Assembly: GCA_013076295.1 (NCBI GenBank)
Contig: RQOL01000658.1
Span: 4,154,836-4,218,835, forward strand
Length of the DNA: 64,000 nucleotides
From: Sanderia malayensis
Lineage: Eukaryota > Cnidaria > Scyphozoa > Semaeostomeae > Pelagiidae
Direction of reading: 5' to 3'
The notes below the pieces were generated by a model. The model made no database searches, had not been told where the DNA came from, and saw nothing but the letters and a program-made list of their open reading frames with translations. Position 1 is the stretch's first letter, and every line of letters starts with the position of its first letter. Positions 12,887 through 24,556 of this stretch are shown one piece after another. The position numbers were made by a program, and so were the translations under genes.

Positions 12887-13855
12887 ATATCAGAATGAAA
12901 GACTGACGAATTAAACAGCAACTGTTGCATGCAGCAGTGATATGTTTTCTAGCTTCAAAACAGGCTCAAAATACCATAAAAATTTCTTACCATTCCTTGC
13001 ACTACAGTGTGTAATTATCCCGATACGTGGCCCTCTAACGTCTTAAATTCAACTAGAAATGAAGCGCAGACACCATGTGATTAGATACGGTTTGCTACGT
13101 CCTTATCAATTAAGATCAGCTCGTCTAATAGTCTTTCATCTAACCATCTGAACACAGTTATACAGACATACTTTACCTATTCTACTTATGAATGTGTTAT
13201 TATATGTGAAGCCATTACATGCCCTTCTACTACAGGGTGGCGTTGGCGCGTCTGTGACTATGATGCCTAGCATGATGACATTTGTAATGGGTGCCGGGGT
13301 TGTTGACCGTCGGGGCAGGAAAATACCAAAAAGCTAAAAACACATAACTATCTGCTGATGTCCATTATGCAATCAAAGTCTGCCGTATACTACACCCCCG
13401 TGGAAATAAATCTATCCGTAGGAAACATGGCATCCAATTGCCTCAAGTCAGGGGGTGTAAATGAATAGATGAATAAAGCACTAAGAGAAATAATGAAGCT
13501 AGTACTGAGGTTGTTGATTTGCCTGCCAGGGACTATTTTTGAAACGATACATGAAGATGATGTGAAAGAAGATAAGCCATGATCACGGTTCAAGTTAATT
13601 AGATTATGTTCAAAATGAATTGGCTTGACTTTGGGTATGAAGAGGATTAATTGTAAATCAGAAATCTCTCTGATAAGTAACATTCAAATAGGAAGAGCCG
13701 ACAGTGACGCATATAAGTAGTAACATTAAAGTTCTTGCGTGAGGTAGATATTAACAAGTGCCACGTCATTAGAAAATATAGGTAAACAAATTTGACAAAT
13801 AAGCGTGTTTCAAAAATAAACCTCGCATGCTTGGGTTGATAATTTGGATAAACGT

Positions 13856-14055
13856 AAAGGAATGGTAAAACAAAGAGAGAGGGTGAGTGGAAAGAGAAGA
13901 GGTTGGAGATGGGGGGTGGAGAGGGGGGTAGACGGGGGTGAAGAAAGGGAGTGGAATAAGAGCTGGTTGAAAGAGGTGATTAGAATAGGCAAAAGCATTA
14001 GATCCGTCACAAATATGGAGAGAAGGAGGGTTGAGAGAGGGAGGGAGGGGGGGTG
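13856..14055 (+). promoter_or_regulatory. purine-rich (GA/GGG) tract with G-quadruplex potential
   Basis: The plus strand is overwhelmingly A/G, with long GAGAGAGGG and GGGGGGTGGAGAGGGGGG runs. At 14039-14053 three or more GGG runs are separated by single A, fitting the G3-N1-7 quadruplex rule. Such tracts can form triplex or G4 structures and bind GAGA-type factors. Its place midway between two divergent paralogues suggests a shared control or nucleosome-free element; that is inference. Confidence 0.45.
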
Positions 14056-14537
14056 TAAAACAGACAAACTATTATATCCTATTAGAAATTTTCTTGGTGC
14101 TCCAATGCCCTTTCATTGAGAGGAGTGAACACAATGACCCTCATCGTAATTACTTGGAACAAGACAACAAATGCAAGCCTTTTTTACAATGTCATAGACA
14201 TTGCTGCAATACGACTCAACGTGCAAAGAGTGTCTTATGTCTCATAGATGTCCCTCTGCCTTCCAGAAAAAAGTTGTCAAAATGATGTCTGCTTCAAATT
14301 ACATCAGCTTCTCGGTAAAAGAGTATGACCATGAGCTTAGAACGAAAGCCAATGTCAAAATATTGGTCATATACAATATACAGTGTACAAAGGCAACAGT
14401 AACATAACATAAGAGGAATTGAGTTGAGATTTGACAGGAAACATCCTGATTTCCATTTTTAAAAAAGCCCAAAGAAAAGGAGCCAAGCACACTGTTTCCA
14501 TTTTACAACAAAACCACTCCCTTGGATAATAAGGAAT

Positions 14538-14543
14538 TATAAA
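14538..14543 (+). promoter_or_regulatory. TATA box candidate for gene B
   Basis: TATAAA stands 149 bp before the proposed start codon of the plus-strand myosin-rod gene, which leaves room for a 5' untranslated region of about 115-120 nt. Confidence 0.4.
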
Positions 14544-14686
14544 GATTCGAGACTGGTTTTAAAGGGGGATTAAAATACTTCAGTAGACTTGTAACACTGT
14601 CGAGTGAGTGACTCAGGTGTTACATTTCGATATTTTCAACAAATCCTGAGTTTTTCATAACCAGCAGCAAGAATACCAATGCAAAG

Positions 14687-17600
14687 ATGCCAATCAGAGT
14701 GAAAAAAGAAGACGAAAAAGGGCTATCTTATCAACTGTCCCTTATCAAGGTTTGTTTCCAATTATTCCATATTCTTCAATATGAATTTTCTGAAGGAAAT
14801 CCCCATTTCAGCGCTTCATATGACGCTGTAAACAAAATTGAAGAGAATTCTGGCTGAATCAAACGAAACATTAAATAATTAAAAGTTGATAGACCAGGCT
14901 GACGTTCTGTAATCTTGCATAAAAGAAATGATACAGAATAGAAAATGACTCTGAGAAAGAAAGACTGCCAACCATTTCAACCTGTAGCTGATGTTGAAAG
15001 TAGTTGAGTATCAGACAGAGATTCAATCTTACGTTTTCACCTGGAGGTTCATAATACGTGATTCATTTTTAGTCAAGATTATCAGATGTGGAAAGCGAAC
15101 TGGAAGAAGAAAAGAGCAGTCGTTCAGCTGTAAGTTGAATTCTAATTGAACTGTATACATCTGCCATACACTGACTGTAAACAAACCCAATGTCAAACAT
15201 ATTGTAATCAATATAGTTTCATTTATTCTGTTTGTCAAATCGAAAGCCCTGGAAGTAGTAAACACGGAGATAACCTTTCCTTGTGATGATATTGAATAAC
15301 TCTTATATATTAGAGATGATACTGAAACGGATTGTTAAATAGTAAAATTCAGAGTTTTCAAAAGCATGGCTTTTCATTCCAATACCCCATCTATTCCAAC
15401 CAGACGTAAGACTAGCTGGGTTGGACAAATATGCTATGTTTGGATATACACTCCGCTTAACGCCATGGTATTACAGCCATATAAGGATACATACGTTGAA
15501 TCTGAGATCCTAAAATCGTATGAGTAAGGACATTAGACAAGAGCTTTAGCGCAAATCCAAAAGAAAAGACTTAAGCTTCACAAAGCAGAATCAAAATTAA
15601 ACACATGACGAACGGGACAATAAGTAGAGCCTCTTTTCAGTGAAGAGGCTCTAAGCATTAGGTAGGAGAGACTATAAATGATAATAACGATGATGATGAT
15701 GATGATGTTTATTATCTTTGTTATTGATAATCGTAGGCGGAGAGAGAATGCCAAGAGCTGCAGCAAGAGGTCGACCTCTTGCAAGATCAATTAGAAGAAG
15801 CAGGAGGTACCAATGCTTCAAAGGTACATGCAATGGTAGTTCACTTGTCTAAAAACGCCTTAGATAATATCCAGTTTCAGTCCTTCAGCTGAAAGAGATG
15901 CAACAACTCAGGCCATCTACGATCTATGTGTTTGAGGGAAAACAAACAGCATTGTCGATTGAACATCTCAAAGAGTTTCAAAGGTTGAAAGCATAGAGCC
16001 CCCTCACCCTCCCCCGACGCCCCCAGCACAAATTAGATACAAAACAGCTGATTTAGAACAAGTACAGCAGAATAAAATGTAATTTATTAGCATTGATCAC
16101 TAGTCTGACTTCATTCAAAAGCCTTAAAAGCTTAAACTGTTGCTTGCGTGAAAGATAGGGGATGAACTGTAAGCAGTATTGTTGCGTGAACAACGCAAGA
16201 TTCAGTGCATTATCTTCATTAATACCTGGCTAATGCTTGCGATAGCAGTTCATGAAAAGGCGCTGTACTCAAGCCCCAATGTCGTGCACGCAATAAACTA
16301 TTATTGGCCTGCGTATACATCTTGTTTTTCTGTGTTTTATGTACGTGATCAGGTTGCGAAAAGGAGAGAAGACGAGATTCAGAGACTGAAAACAGCAATG
16401 AGGGACATGAATGGAGATCATGAAGATGCCTTGACAGCAATAAAAAACACCTACAATCAACAGATCATCCAACTGCAAGAAGAGGTCGAAGCACAGAAAC
16501 GGGCAAAAGCCAAGTGAGTAGTCTTTAAATATGTGGAATAAACATGTGTGGTGTATTACATGTGTAGTGTATTACACATGTTGTACAAGTTACACATATA
16601 CGGACAAATCCACATGGAAATAAACCCATCAAACAGTATGGTTAATTAATTGAGTGGCGAAATAGTATAGGATCGTATTTAAAATTGTATCTATTCTGTA
16701 CTTACACTTCTCGCATCAAAGCATTGGCCAGTCTGATCTAAATTAGTGTGTCGTTGTTTGGGGAAAGGAAGGATGCTGAAAATTCAACACGGGATTTGAA
16801 TAGAACATGGTCACAGATTTAGAATAAATCTGAAACTAGATGGCAATGAATATTTGTCCAACGAAGCAATCAACGTATGAAGCAAGTAATAAGCGCACGC
16901 GCTGTAAATTCGCAGTTTTCAAACAGAAGCGACAGGTTAAATGAAATCTTTGTATCTAACGCAGATTGGATAAGGAGAAAACAGCTTTGGCTGACGAATG
17001 CAGCGAATTGTCGTCTGAAGCCTCGGGCCTAACCAGATCAAAGGTTTGTTTATGAAGAGATTGGGCATGATTTTCATGACGTCATACCTTGCATCTTAAT
17101 GCATTGCTGACTACTGACATGTATTGATGACTACTCTCAACAATGAAAACGATTTTTTCTCTCGTTATTACAGGAGAGTTTGGAAAAGCAAAACAGAACT
17201 CTAGAAAGCCAAGCAAACGAATACAAATTGAAGGTTAAAAACAAAACTATTATCTAAATTTATCAAGTCTATTACCGTAAATGCAAATGATTATCAGAAT
17301 GGGAGCTTATTCGAGGGGAGGGCTCATTCCGAGGTGGGGGCTTATTCGAGGACTTGCGGTAAAAGTGTGAATAGACATGTTTCTAAAAGTCCAACACGAA
17401 TGTATATTTTATACGTATAGCGACAGAATAAGGGATTCACCAGGCTGGGAATTTGTTATGCTACTGCTAAGAAAATTCTACCAAATCTAAACTCTAGGCA
17501 CAGTCTTTGGAGCACAAGGTTACTGAGCTGGAAACATTCAAAAAGCTTCACGAGAAAGACTTGACAAAGCTGACCAATCAGATCGATGGATATGAAATGA

Positions 17601-20600
17601 GAATAGAGAGTCAGGAAAAGTCGGTGAAAGGACTTGAAGATGATTTAAGGAAAACTAAAATCAGCTTGGAAGGAGAAACAAGGGTAAGAACAATAAGTGG
17701 GTGATAACAGGAATATATTGCCTCAAATTACATCCAATTCTTCTGCAAACATACCCCTTCGTTAGTGAAAGCACAAAATAGCGCATATTCTCTGTACCTG
17801 GCATATAATTTATGTTTTTTCCTGCAAGAAACAGAGCACATTTTCTAGAGTTAAAATTTTCACGTAGATGAAGCAAGAAAATTTCCACGACCTCCAAGAT
17901 GCATTGCGCGACCTGACATCAACCGAAAATCGTCTTGAAAAAGGGGCCACGTTGATAGATAGCCTCGAGGTCAAGTTGGCCAAAGCTTTAGACGATGTTA
18001 AAGCTTGGAGATCAAAGTACGAATTGGATGTAGCAAGCAAATCTGAAGAGCTTGATGAAGTCAGGTATATAAAACAGAACAAATTTCATTCCATTCCAGC
18101 TTCTACCTTTTCATTTCATTGCCTCTCCACATTTATGTCACCACCCTATCGCACTCAATTTAATCCTATCCTGTTCATTTCGTCCATTTTACCTTTGTAA
18201 TCAACCATGATCTATTCAGTTCCACCTCGCTTGAGTAAGTACCGTAATTCGATTAAACGCCTCCCTCTTTTAAACGCCCCCATCGAATAAAAGCCCCCTA
18301 AAATATCAAAGAAATTAATAAACGCCCCGGGTGTTTAATCGAAGCATTACGGTATGCTTTACATCTGATTACACTTCTGTCTTAACTTATTCTGCTCTGA
18401 CTCATGATTTCGATACACATTTTGCTTACTTTACTTTTCTAAAGACGTAAGTTGACAGCCAAACTGGTCGAGACGGAGACTTCTCTTCGCAACTTTGAGC
18501 TCAAAGCGACCAATTTGGAGAAGACAAAGAACCGCATGGCGATTGAAATTGATGAATTGCAAGTGAACCTTGCCAACGTAAGTACAAATAATCGTAGATT
18601 ACAAGACAACCGAGGTACAGCGTAGTGTATATACTCGATTAAGCACCCGGCACTAATGAATAAGCACACGGTCAAAAGTTCCGAACAACAGATCAGTACC
18701 CAAAATGTATACAGACATGTGATGTGAAAGTGATCAAAAGTCTAAATAGCGTCGATAAATTTTTGGTTCCACAGTAGCAGTTAAATAGCAAAGTTGTTAC
18801 GGTGAAAGGGTGTAGAGTCACAACGAGTAAAAGTTCTAATCTCAGGAATAAAATCAACCAATCAGGGTTTGATTGGCTTGGCAAATTTACTAACAAACAT
18901 TTGATTGGTTGTCGGCGTTGCAGGCAGAAGAACAGGGTACTGTACTCAAGAGCAAGGTCAAAGTGTCAGAGCAACAGTTGACGGAAGTGAAAAGCAAAAA
19001 TGACAAATTGTCAACTGATCTGGATATCTCAAAGCAGAATGCTAACAGGCTGGCACTTGAGGTAAGTCGAGATGTGGGATGAGGGATGGGGAGTGTACGT
19101 ACAGTTGATATCAAATGTACCCATGGTAGCAGAATTTGTGTAGAGAAATGAGAATAATTGGGGGTAAAGGGGTGGCGTGACTCAAAAAATTCTTAGAAAT
19201 TGAAGCTAAATAAGTTGTTAATGATGGAGCTGGTGATGGTGTTAAATTAAATCCAATTGATATAGATTCTCACCTTTCTGTCGACATGATTTCATTTTAG
19301 ATTCCAAAACTTGAAACGCTAAACCAAGAACAGCAAAAGGAGCTCGAGCAACTTCGACCAGAAGCAAAAACTTTGCAAGGTGAGGTCTCAAGCATTCGTA
19401 AACAAACGCCTTGAACAGGATTCGACCTGTAAATACAAAAAATATTCGAATCCAAGTGACGCAGCATGTAACATGCATCATGTAATAACAAGTAATGAGT
19501 TTAGCACATGCCAGACTCAAAGGCTACTGTATAGGATCGATAGTTAAGGAGTAGGTGATTCAATTGAATAGCTTACCTCTTTAGCGAAACTTGCTGACGT
19601 GGCAGAAAAATATGCTGATGCAAGCAGAAGAATCGATCATATGGAAGAGAAAAACGAGCAATTAATGTCGCAAAGAGATGATTTGCAACTGATTGTTGAG
19701 GTAGGCTAATCAGACAGAATATGAATACATATACTTCACGTGGTTACCTTTTATCATCATCAATGTCAGTGTAGTCAGTGGTTTGGTTCGCATACATTGC
19801 ATTCATATAATACTGGTCGCTATACAATGTTTGGTTGGTTTCTTAATTTCAAGGAAGTTGAAGCGGAGTTGACAGTTGAGAAGAAAAGAGTCCAACAACT
19901 TCATGATGAACTGAGCAAATCGAAACAAGAAGCAGAACGAATGCTGTTCAATGCCAAAGACGAACATGATGCAATCAGGCAAGTAGCAACATGGATAACT
20001 TTTTTCAACTCCATGGTTGTTTCCAAGATGGAAACAACCGGTGGACTCATTTCCAAGATGGAAACAACCGGTGGATTCATTTCCAAGATGGAAACAACCG
20101 GTGGACTCATTTCCAGGATGGACACAACCGTGGTTTAAACATTTCTCCCGAAGCATGCCCCTGGATACCCCTATTTGCTCACAGCCCCCCTCCCCCTTCT
20201 CCCCTCTCGATGTCAAAATCATTCCGACAGCCTTGGGTAAGCACAAACAGACAAACACCAACAAACAGACAACAAATAAAAAAGTTAGTAACAAAAGAAA
20301 CCCAGGACGGACAAACAAACAGAAAAATACGACAGATACCAATCCGATCAGTGCCAAGCAAATCAACCAAACAAACCTGACACAACGTTACCCAATTACG
20401 ATTTCCTCCATTGCACTGTCAGGCTCTTGGTGACGATAGTTTGAAATTGCATTGGTTGTATTCCGTAGGAGAAATCTTCAATATCAGATGGAAGAATTGA
20501 AGAGTCAATTAGAGAAGGAGACAAGAGGACGACAAGAAAGTGTCAGAGCTAAGAAATTACTCGACGAGCAAGTCAATGAGCTTGATGCCCAATTGGAAGA

Positions 20601-22697
20601 GGCTAAATACGTATGTAATACAGCATGCATACATACGTGTTATACAATACAACCAGTCTAGTTTGTAGGCTCCAAGGGGTTGCATGGGAAAACATAGTCT
20701 TGTCCCTTCCTCCCTCCTTTTCTCTCTAACGCAGTTCCTCCCTCCTTCTTTCTCAGACAACTTCAGACCTGTCAAAGATGGTGAAAAAATTGCAGCAAGA
20801 CATAAAGGTGAGTGCACGCTTGTGTGATATTGGCCTCTGAGGAGAAGCGCCAGATTTATCGGCATTTACTTCAATACTGTGTATATTTGAAATAGCCGTT
20901 ACCGTTATCGCAGTGCCTTGCTTAGTGAATTGTACATTTTACGGTAGCAAAGTTATATTTTTGTTACAGGAGTTCGAGACTGTTGCGTCAGAAGAGAAGA
21001 AAGGTCACGCAGAAGCCCGGAAAGCAGCCAATGCAGCCGAAGACAAGGCCGACAAGCTGGGGATGCAGCTAGATACTATTAACACTCGCTTTGATCAAGT
21101 AAGACACGACTTTGTCAAACATGTACCAGTTCCACCGATTTGTCCCCCCGTGGCACGGGAGTATTTTCTATTAATCTCAGCAGGGAAGTCGTACAAAATA
21201 CGGGTGTTTTTCAATATGTTTGTTGTTTTCATTTGAGGTGGAGAGAGCCTTGAAAGTGACCGAGAAGAACAAAATCGAGGCTACTGAGCAACTCAAAGAG
21301 GTTACCATGCAACTGAGAGGAGTAGAAGAAAGCAAGAAAGACGTTGAAGATGAGGTGTTCTTCTTGAAAGACCAAGTAAAGGACGCACATAGCGATCTCA
21401 AGGAAGCAAACGACAAAGTTCTCAAAGCCACCAACGAGGTAGGGACATTATTTTATTACCGGTGGGGCGGAGGGGGTCAAAATCGACGAAATCCCCATGT
21501 AGCAAAACTCGAAAGGGTCCGAGGAATCCCCATGTCACAACACTTGTAGTAGAAAGTCGTAGATAGAGGAAGGGGCTGGGAAACACAAATTTATTGGGTG
21601 ATATTATAAAACACGTTTGGTGTCATATCATTGCTCTCATACATTTTTGGGGTGAAGCACGCCCCAGCCCCCGCTTGCTGCGGCCCTGGGGACTCAAAAG
21701 AAACAAAACTTGAAAGGACCCATAAAAATGTTGAGAGATAATAAAACTGGGGATAAATTGTAATACGAAGCATTAAAAAAGGGCCAGATGTTTGGTTCAT
21801 TATACCAAGGAGTTTGTCACATGGGTAAGATTGGCTACATGAAAATTCCACCGCACTAATAAGTCAATTGATCGTGTCTAATGTTGGCTATATCAAGAAT
21901 AATTGTTCTTCAAGAACACCCGCATTACTGGAGAGTTGGAGCGAGCTAAGAAAGTGGCGACAATCATGGAAGAGGGAAAACAAGAGGCCGAGGTGAGAGT
22001 GCGCGAACTTGAGGAGAAGATGATGGAACTTGAAGAAATAGGAACGAAAGTATTCAAGAATGAAATTAGAAAACTCGAACAGAAGGTAAAAACATCTACT
22101 GCTTAACTTCCTCTCTGCCTTTGATAGCTTGAAACGTCGCTAGTTGATACTGGAGTTGAAGTTAATGTTAAAAACAATCGATTTCGTCGTCAACAGATCA
22201 GAAATGTTGACGCGGTAAGGGAGGAGGAGAGCAGAAAATGCATCGAAGCGCAGAAGGGATTGAAGAGAGTTGAGAAGAAATGCAAAGATCTCGAAGTGGA
22301 TCTTGCTGATAGCAACAGGGAGAACAAATCTTTGCACGACCAGATTGATGCGCAATTGCACAACTCGAGAAAATTCAGACAACAAAGTGAGGAGGCAGTG
22401 AGTATAATTATTCTATTCTTACGCCCAAATTCACCTAGGTTTGCTAATGGAGTCAATATGTCGACCATCCAAAAGATATAATCCTAATTCCCCAAAATTA
22501 CCATGAGTCAGCTTTAGCAAGTAATAAAGTCTTTAAAGTGAACTGATTTCTTTGTAATGGTTTTCAAATAGAAAGTCGAGGCTGAATTGTACAAGACGAA
22601 GTACTACAAGATGCAGGCCGAATTGCAGGATGCGGAGGACCGTAAGGACCACGCTGTGAAGGCGCTTGTGGCCAGGGCACGTGGACGAAAAGCCTGA
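14687..22697 (+). CDS. paramyosin-like headless myosin rod, 20 exons, 856 aa (gene B)
   Basis: Exons: 14687-14749, 15073-15129, 15737-15823, 16353-16513, 16965-17043, 17174-17233, 17498-17683, 17868-18064, 18445-18577, 18924-19061, 19301-19379, 19585-19700, 19854-19978, 20469-20610, 20757-20807, 20970-21098, 21238-21438, 21915-22085, 22128-22397, 22572-22697 (2571 nt, all phases join). Intron 13 is GC-AG. The protein starts MPIRVKKEDEKGLSYQ, a short non-helical head, and is coiled coil to the end. Myosin-tail landmarks appear in order: LEEAGGTNASK, KRREDEIQRLK, DDVKAWRSKYELD, EELDEVRRKL, NLEKTKNRM and the C-terminal AELQDAEDRKDHA, followed by a basic non-helical tail RARGRKA. Paramyosins are usually about 860-880 residues, and there is no motor domain. 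Likely role: core or partner of thick filaments. It could also be named a myosin rod protein; family is secure, orthology is not. Confidence 0.85.
15670..15706 (+). repeat. short GAT-rich microsatellite
   Basis: A run of GATGATGATGATGATGATG lies in the intron before exon 3 of gene B. Nothing more can be said. Confidence 0.4.
17273..17361. mobile_element. short copy of the TACCGTAAAT / GGGGCTTATTCGAGG miniature element
   Basis: It begins TACCGTAAATGCAAATGA and ends CGAGGACTTGCGGTA, with three CTTATTCGAGG-like blocks inside. The same family occurs at 25620-25752, 31849-32105 and 43888-44519. It sits in intron 6 of gene B. Confidence 0.6.
18240..18354. mobile_element. palindromic miniature element (TACCGTAAT...ATTACGGTA)
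   Basis: The ends TACCGTAATTCGATTAAACG and GTTTAATCGAAGCATTACGG/TA are inverted repeats of about 20 bp. GCCTCCCTC and AACGCCCC blocks lie between them. The whole is 115 bp, in the intron between exons 8 and 9 of gene B. No coding capacity. Confidence 0.65.
19979..19980 (+). other. GC 5' splice site of gene B intron 13
   Basis: The exon ends ATCAG and the intron begins GCAAGTAG, the classical strong GC-AG donor context (AG|GCAAGT). Joining here to the acceptor at 20467-20468 continues the coiled coil (DAIR-RNLQYQMEELK). The only nearby GT (at 19984) would shift the frame into a stop in the next exon, so the GC site is needed. Confidence 0.75.
20019..20134 (+). repeat. 30-bp minisatellite, about four units, beside the GC splice donor
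   Basis: The unit is built around TTTCCAAGATGGAAACAACC plus GGTGGACTCA. Units 1-3 are almost identical and the last is diverged. TTTCCA and TGGAAA inside each unit are self-complementary, so each repeat could form a small hairpin in the pre-mRNA. It begins 39 bp after the GC donor of gene B intron 13. The frames that run through it are repeat translations, not genes. Confidence 0.75.
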
Positions 22698-22951
22698 GCT
22701 GTTGTACAGTAATAAGTGTGATTCATTTACGTATACGGAAATATGAACGTATAAACAACAGTAGCCTCTTCGTGATAAAGAGACTGCAATTGGACTGAAT
22801 ATAGCTTTGACTGACAGAAAAAAATAGTTTGGAAATAGTTTTGAAATTCTGATGCAACATTGATAATTGCATCTTAGATTTTTTGGAAAAATTTTTAGCG
22901 TTTGGAATCCAATTTTCTTAGCACTTCTTTGTCATTTTTTTCATATGAATC

Positions 22952-22957
22952 AATAAA
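22952..22957 (+). terminator. poly(A) signal candidate of gene B
   Basis: AATAAA lies 255 bp after the gene B stop codon. It is the first canonical hexamer downstream. The region 22698-23019 otherwise looks like 3' untranslated DNA and holds no other gene. Confidence 0.55.
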
Positions 22958-23019
22958 TCTGGCAGTAATAGATACTTTCCCCTTCGAGCTTGAAATTGTA
23001 TCATTCAAAATATAAAACT

Positions 23020-24034
23020 CTAAAATTCATATTTTACAAGTGAGACGAATTGAGTAAGATATTGTGGAACTGGTGAAGCTAACACCTGATAAATATATAG
23101 GAAATAATCACTTATTGCTTGAATAATATTAGGAAATAAATACCTAAATAGTTATGATGCCTGCTTTACCTTCAAGTCTTGTTCTAATGCATAATCTTTC
23201 AAATAATTATCAATATCAAAGACTTCATCCTCTAAAAAAGCAAAACTACAAATTAATCAATGACTTATTTAAAATATTGCTCAAAGCATACAGAATATTT
23301 TCAGTTAACTGATATATAAAATGACATGAACTCAATTGCGGGAAAATAGTAATGTGAAATATCTATTTAATACACAATAGCATTTAATACATATGTATAA
23401 TACAATATTTCTTATAACTGTGAGAAGTACAAATGAGAAGAAAGTCTCCATAAAATTCCATGGCATAATTTTATTTACCTTTAAGAATGGCGATGTTTCC
23501 TTTAGGAACATATTGGAATATTCTATCTAAATTGATAGAAATAATTTTGAGAGACAGAATTACTGGAAAGATAATTTGACATTTCTGAAGTTAGTTGTTT
23601 TGTGAATAAATTAGAAATTATTGTGCCGAGTCTTAAATTAGATGCACCAAGCCAAACCAAGCAAAGAGACACAACAGCCAGCAGCATTTTTGTAATCAAA
23701 CTTTTAGTATCTACATTTTTATCGATGAGCCCGGTACCTTATAAAGCACTTCCTTATAAAAAAAGCTTGAAGAGGGTCAAAATATAATAGGGTCAGCAGT
23801 TGGCTTGCCTCTAGTATCCTGTTGAAGTCTTTTCTGGAAATTAATCCATCCTGAAATAAAGCAGAATAGGGCTATATATCAACAAATTAAGCCCCAGAAA
23901 CAATGAAACATTTTGCAACAATTATAGATGATGTGTATGCAGACTTGAAAATATATCTTCATGTACTTACTGTCGTGAAGAAACTTTGAAGTTGCTTTAT
24001 GGCCCCGCATTTGATTTGCTTTTGCATCATCCAT
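23020..24034 (-). CDS. unrecognised small protein, five exons, 93 aa
   Basis: Exons on the complement: 23971-24034, 23809-23850, 23479-23526, 23170-23231, 23020-23085 (282 nt). Each junction keeps phase and every intron has a good AG acceptor. Donors are GTAAGT, GC (AGAG|GCAAGC), GTAAAT and GTAAAG. The product begins MDDAKANQMRGHKATSKFLH, has a helical Arg/Lys/Gln-rich part (WINFQKRLQQD), then QYVPKGNIAILK and an acidic segment EDEVFDIDNYLKDY, and ends FVSLVKYEF. No signal peptide or membrane segment is seen. The start has G at -3 and +4. I do not recognise the family. The NRF-1-type palindrome just upstream suggests a broadly expressed housekeeping gene. It is convergent with gene B, with about 320 bp between the stop codons. 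Confidence 0.6.
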
Positions 24035-24170
24035 TCCTCTTTTGGGTATAGGTTATGGAAACCAAATTACATGAATAAGTTCTAATTAAAATAAATTTGG
24101 TCAATGCTATAGCTGTATGTGCTACTTAGGCCAGAAAAAGAGATAGGCCGGGTGAACTGCCATCCAAAAT

Positions 24171-24182
24171 GCGCATGCGCAA
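24171..24182. promoter_or_regulatory. NRF-1-type palindrome TGCGCATGCGCA
   Basis: The perfect palindrome TGCGCATGCGCA matches the NRF-1 consensus and lies about 140 bp upstream of the start codon of the 93-residue gene. A downstream ATGGC (YY1-like) is nearby. This is a typical TATA-less housekeeping promoter layout; function is inferred. Confidence 0.55.
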
Positions 24183-24397
24183 ATAAGGTAAGCGCTTTTC
24201 TCCGGGAAACATCTCAGATTTCTTTCACCGATTTTATCAGCGTGTTATGTTGAAGTGTAAGGCATTGGCAAAGAAAGTGACATAGAAATGCAAACTATTA
24301 TTGTTTTAAATATTTCTATTATAAACATATATTACTACCCTGTCTAGATTTGTACAATATTCTTAAATAAATATATTCCAGGCAAATACATGTGACT

Positions 24398-24403
24398 TTA
24401 TTT
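24398..24403 (-). terminator. poly(A) signal candidate of the first metalloproteinase gene
   Basis: AATAAA on the minus strand, 154 bp past the stop codon at 24557. The region 24183-24556 otherwise holds only this 3' untranslated DNA and the upstream part of the small gene's promoter. Confidence 0.5.
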
Positions 24404-24556
24404 ACCTCAACCCATTCATTTCGTCCTTAAAATAATTCAAAAGCAGCACGAAATGCCTTAAATTAACTTATATTACTGCTCTAAAAACCAGTTAATCTCA
24501 TAAAAATAAATCTACAAAATGAACATCTTTATACAAATACTAATATTTTATAATAC

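Larger units (their letters stand above)
12726..14686. promoter_or_regulatory. bidirectional intergenic region between the two myosin-rod genes
   Basis: About 1.96 kb separate the two divergent start codons. The region must hold both 5' untranslated regions and probably both promoters. It contains the 21-bp palindrome at 12866, a purine-rich tract at 13860-14055 and a TATAAA at 14538. The open frames at 13390-13683, 13810-14119 and 14031-14407 show no coding character and follow base composition. Confidence 0.5.

Noticed and set aside
13844..14119. Frame through the purine-rich spacer
   Set aside because: Gly/Arg/Glu-only composition follows directly from the GA/GGG tract.
19901..20433. Overlapping frames of up to 187 codons near the minisatellite
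   Set aside because: They translate the 30-bp repeat and flanking intron of gene B; the real exon is 19854-19978.
23526..23700. Minus-strand frame starting MLLAVVSLCLVWLG, signal-peptide-like
   Set aside because: It lies in the intron of the 93-residue gene, lacks a promoter or splice partners and ends at the next acceptor by chance.
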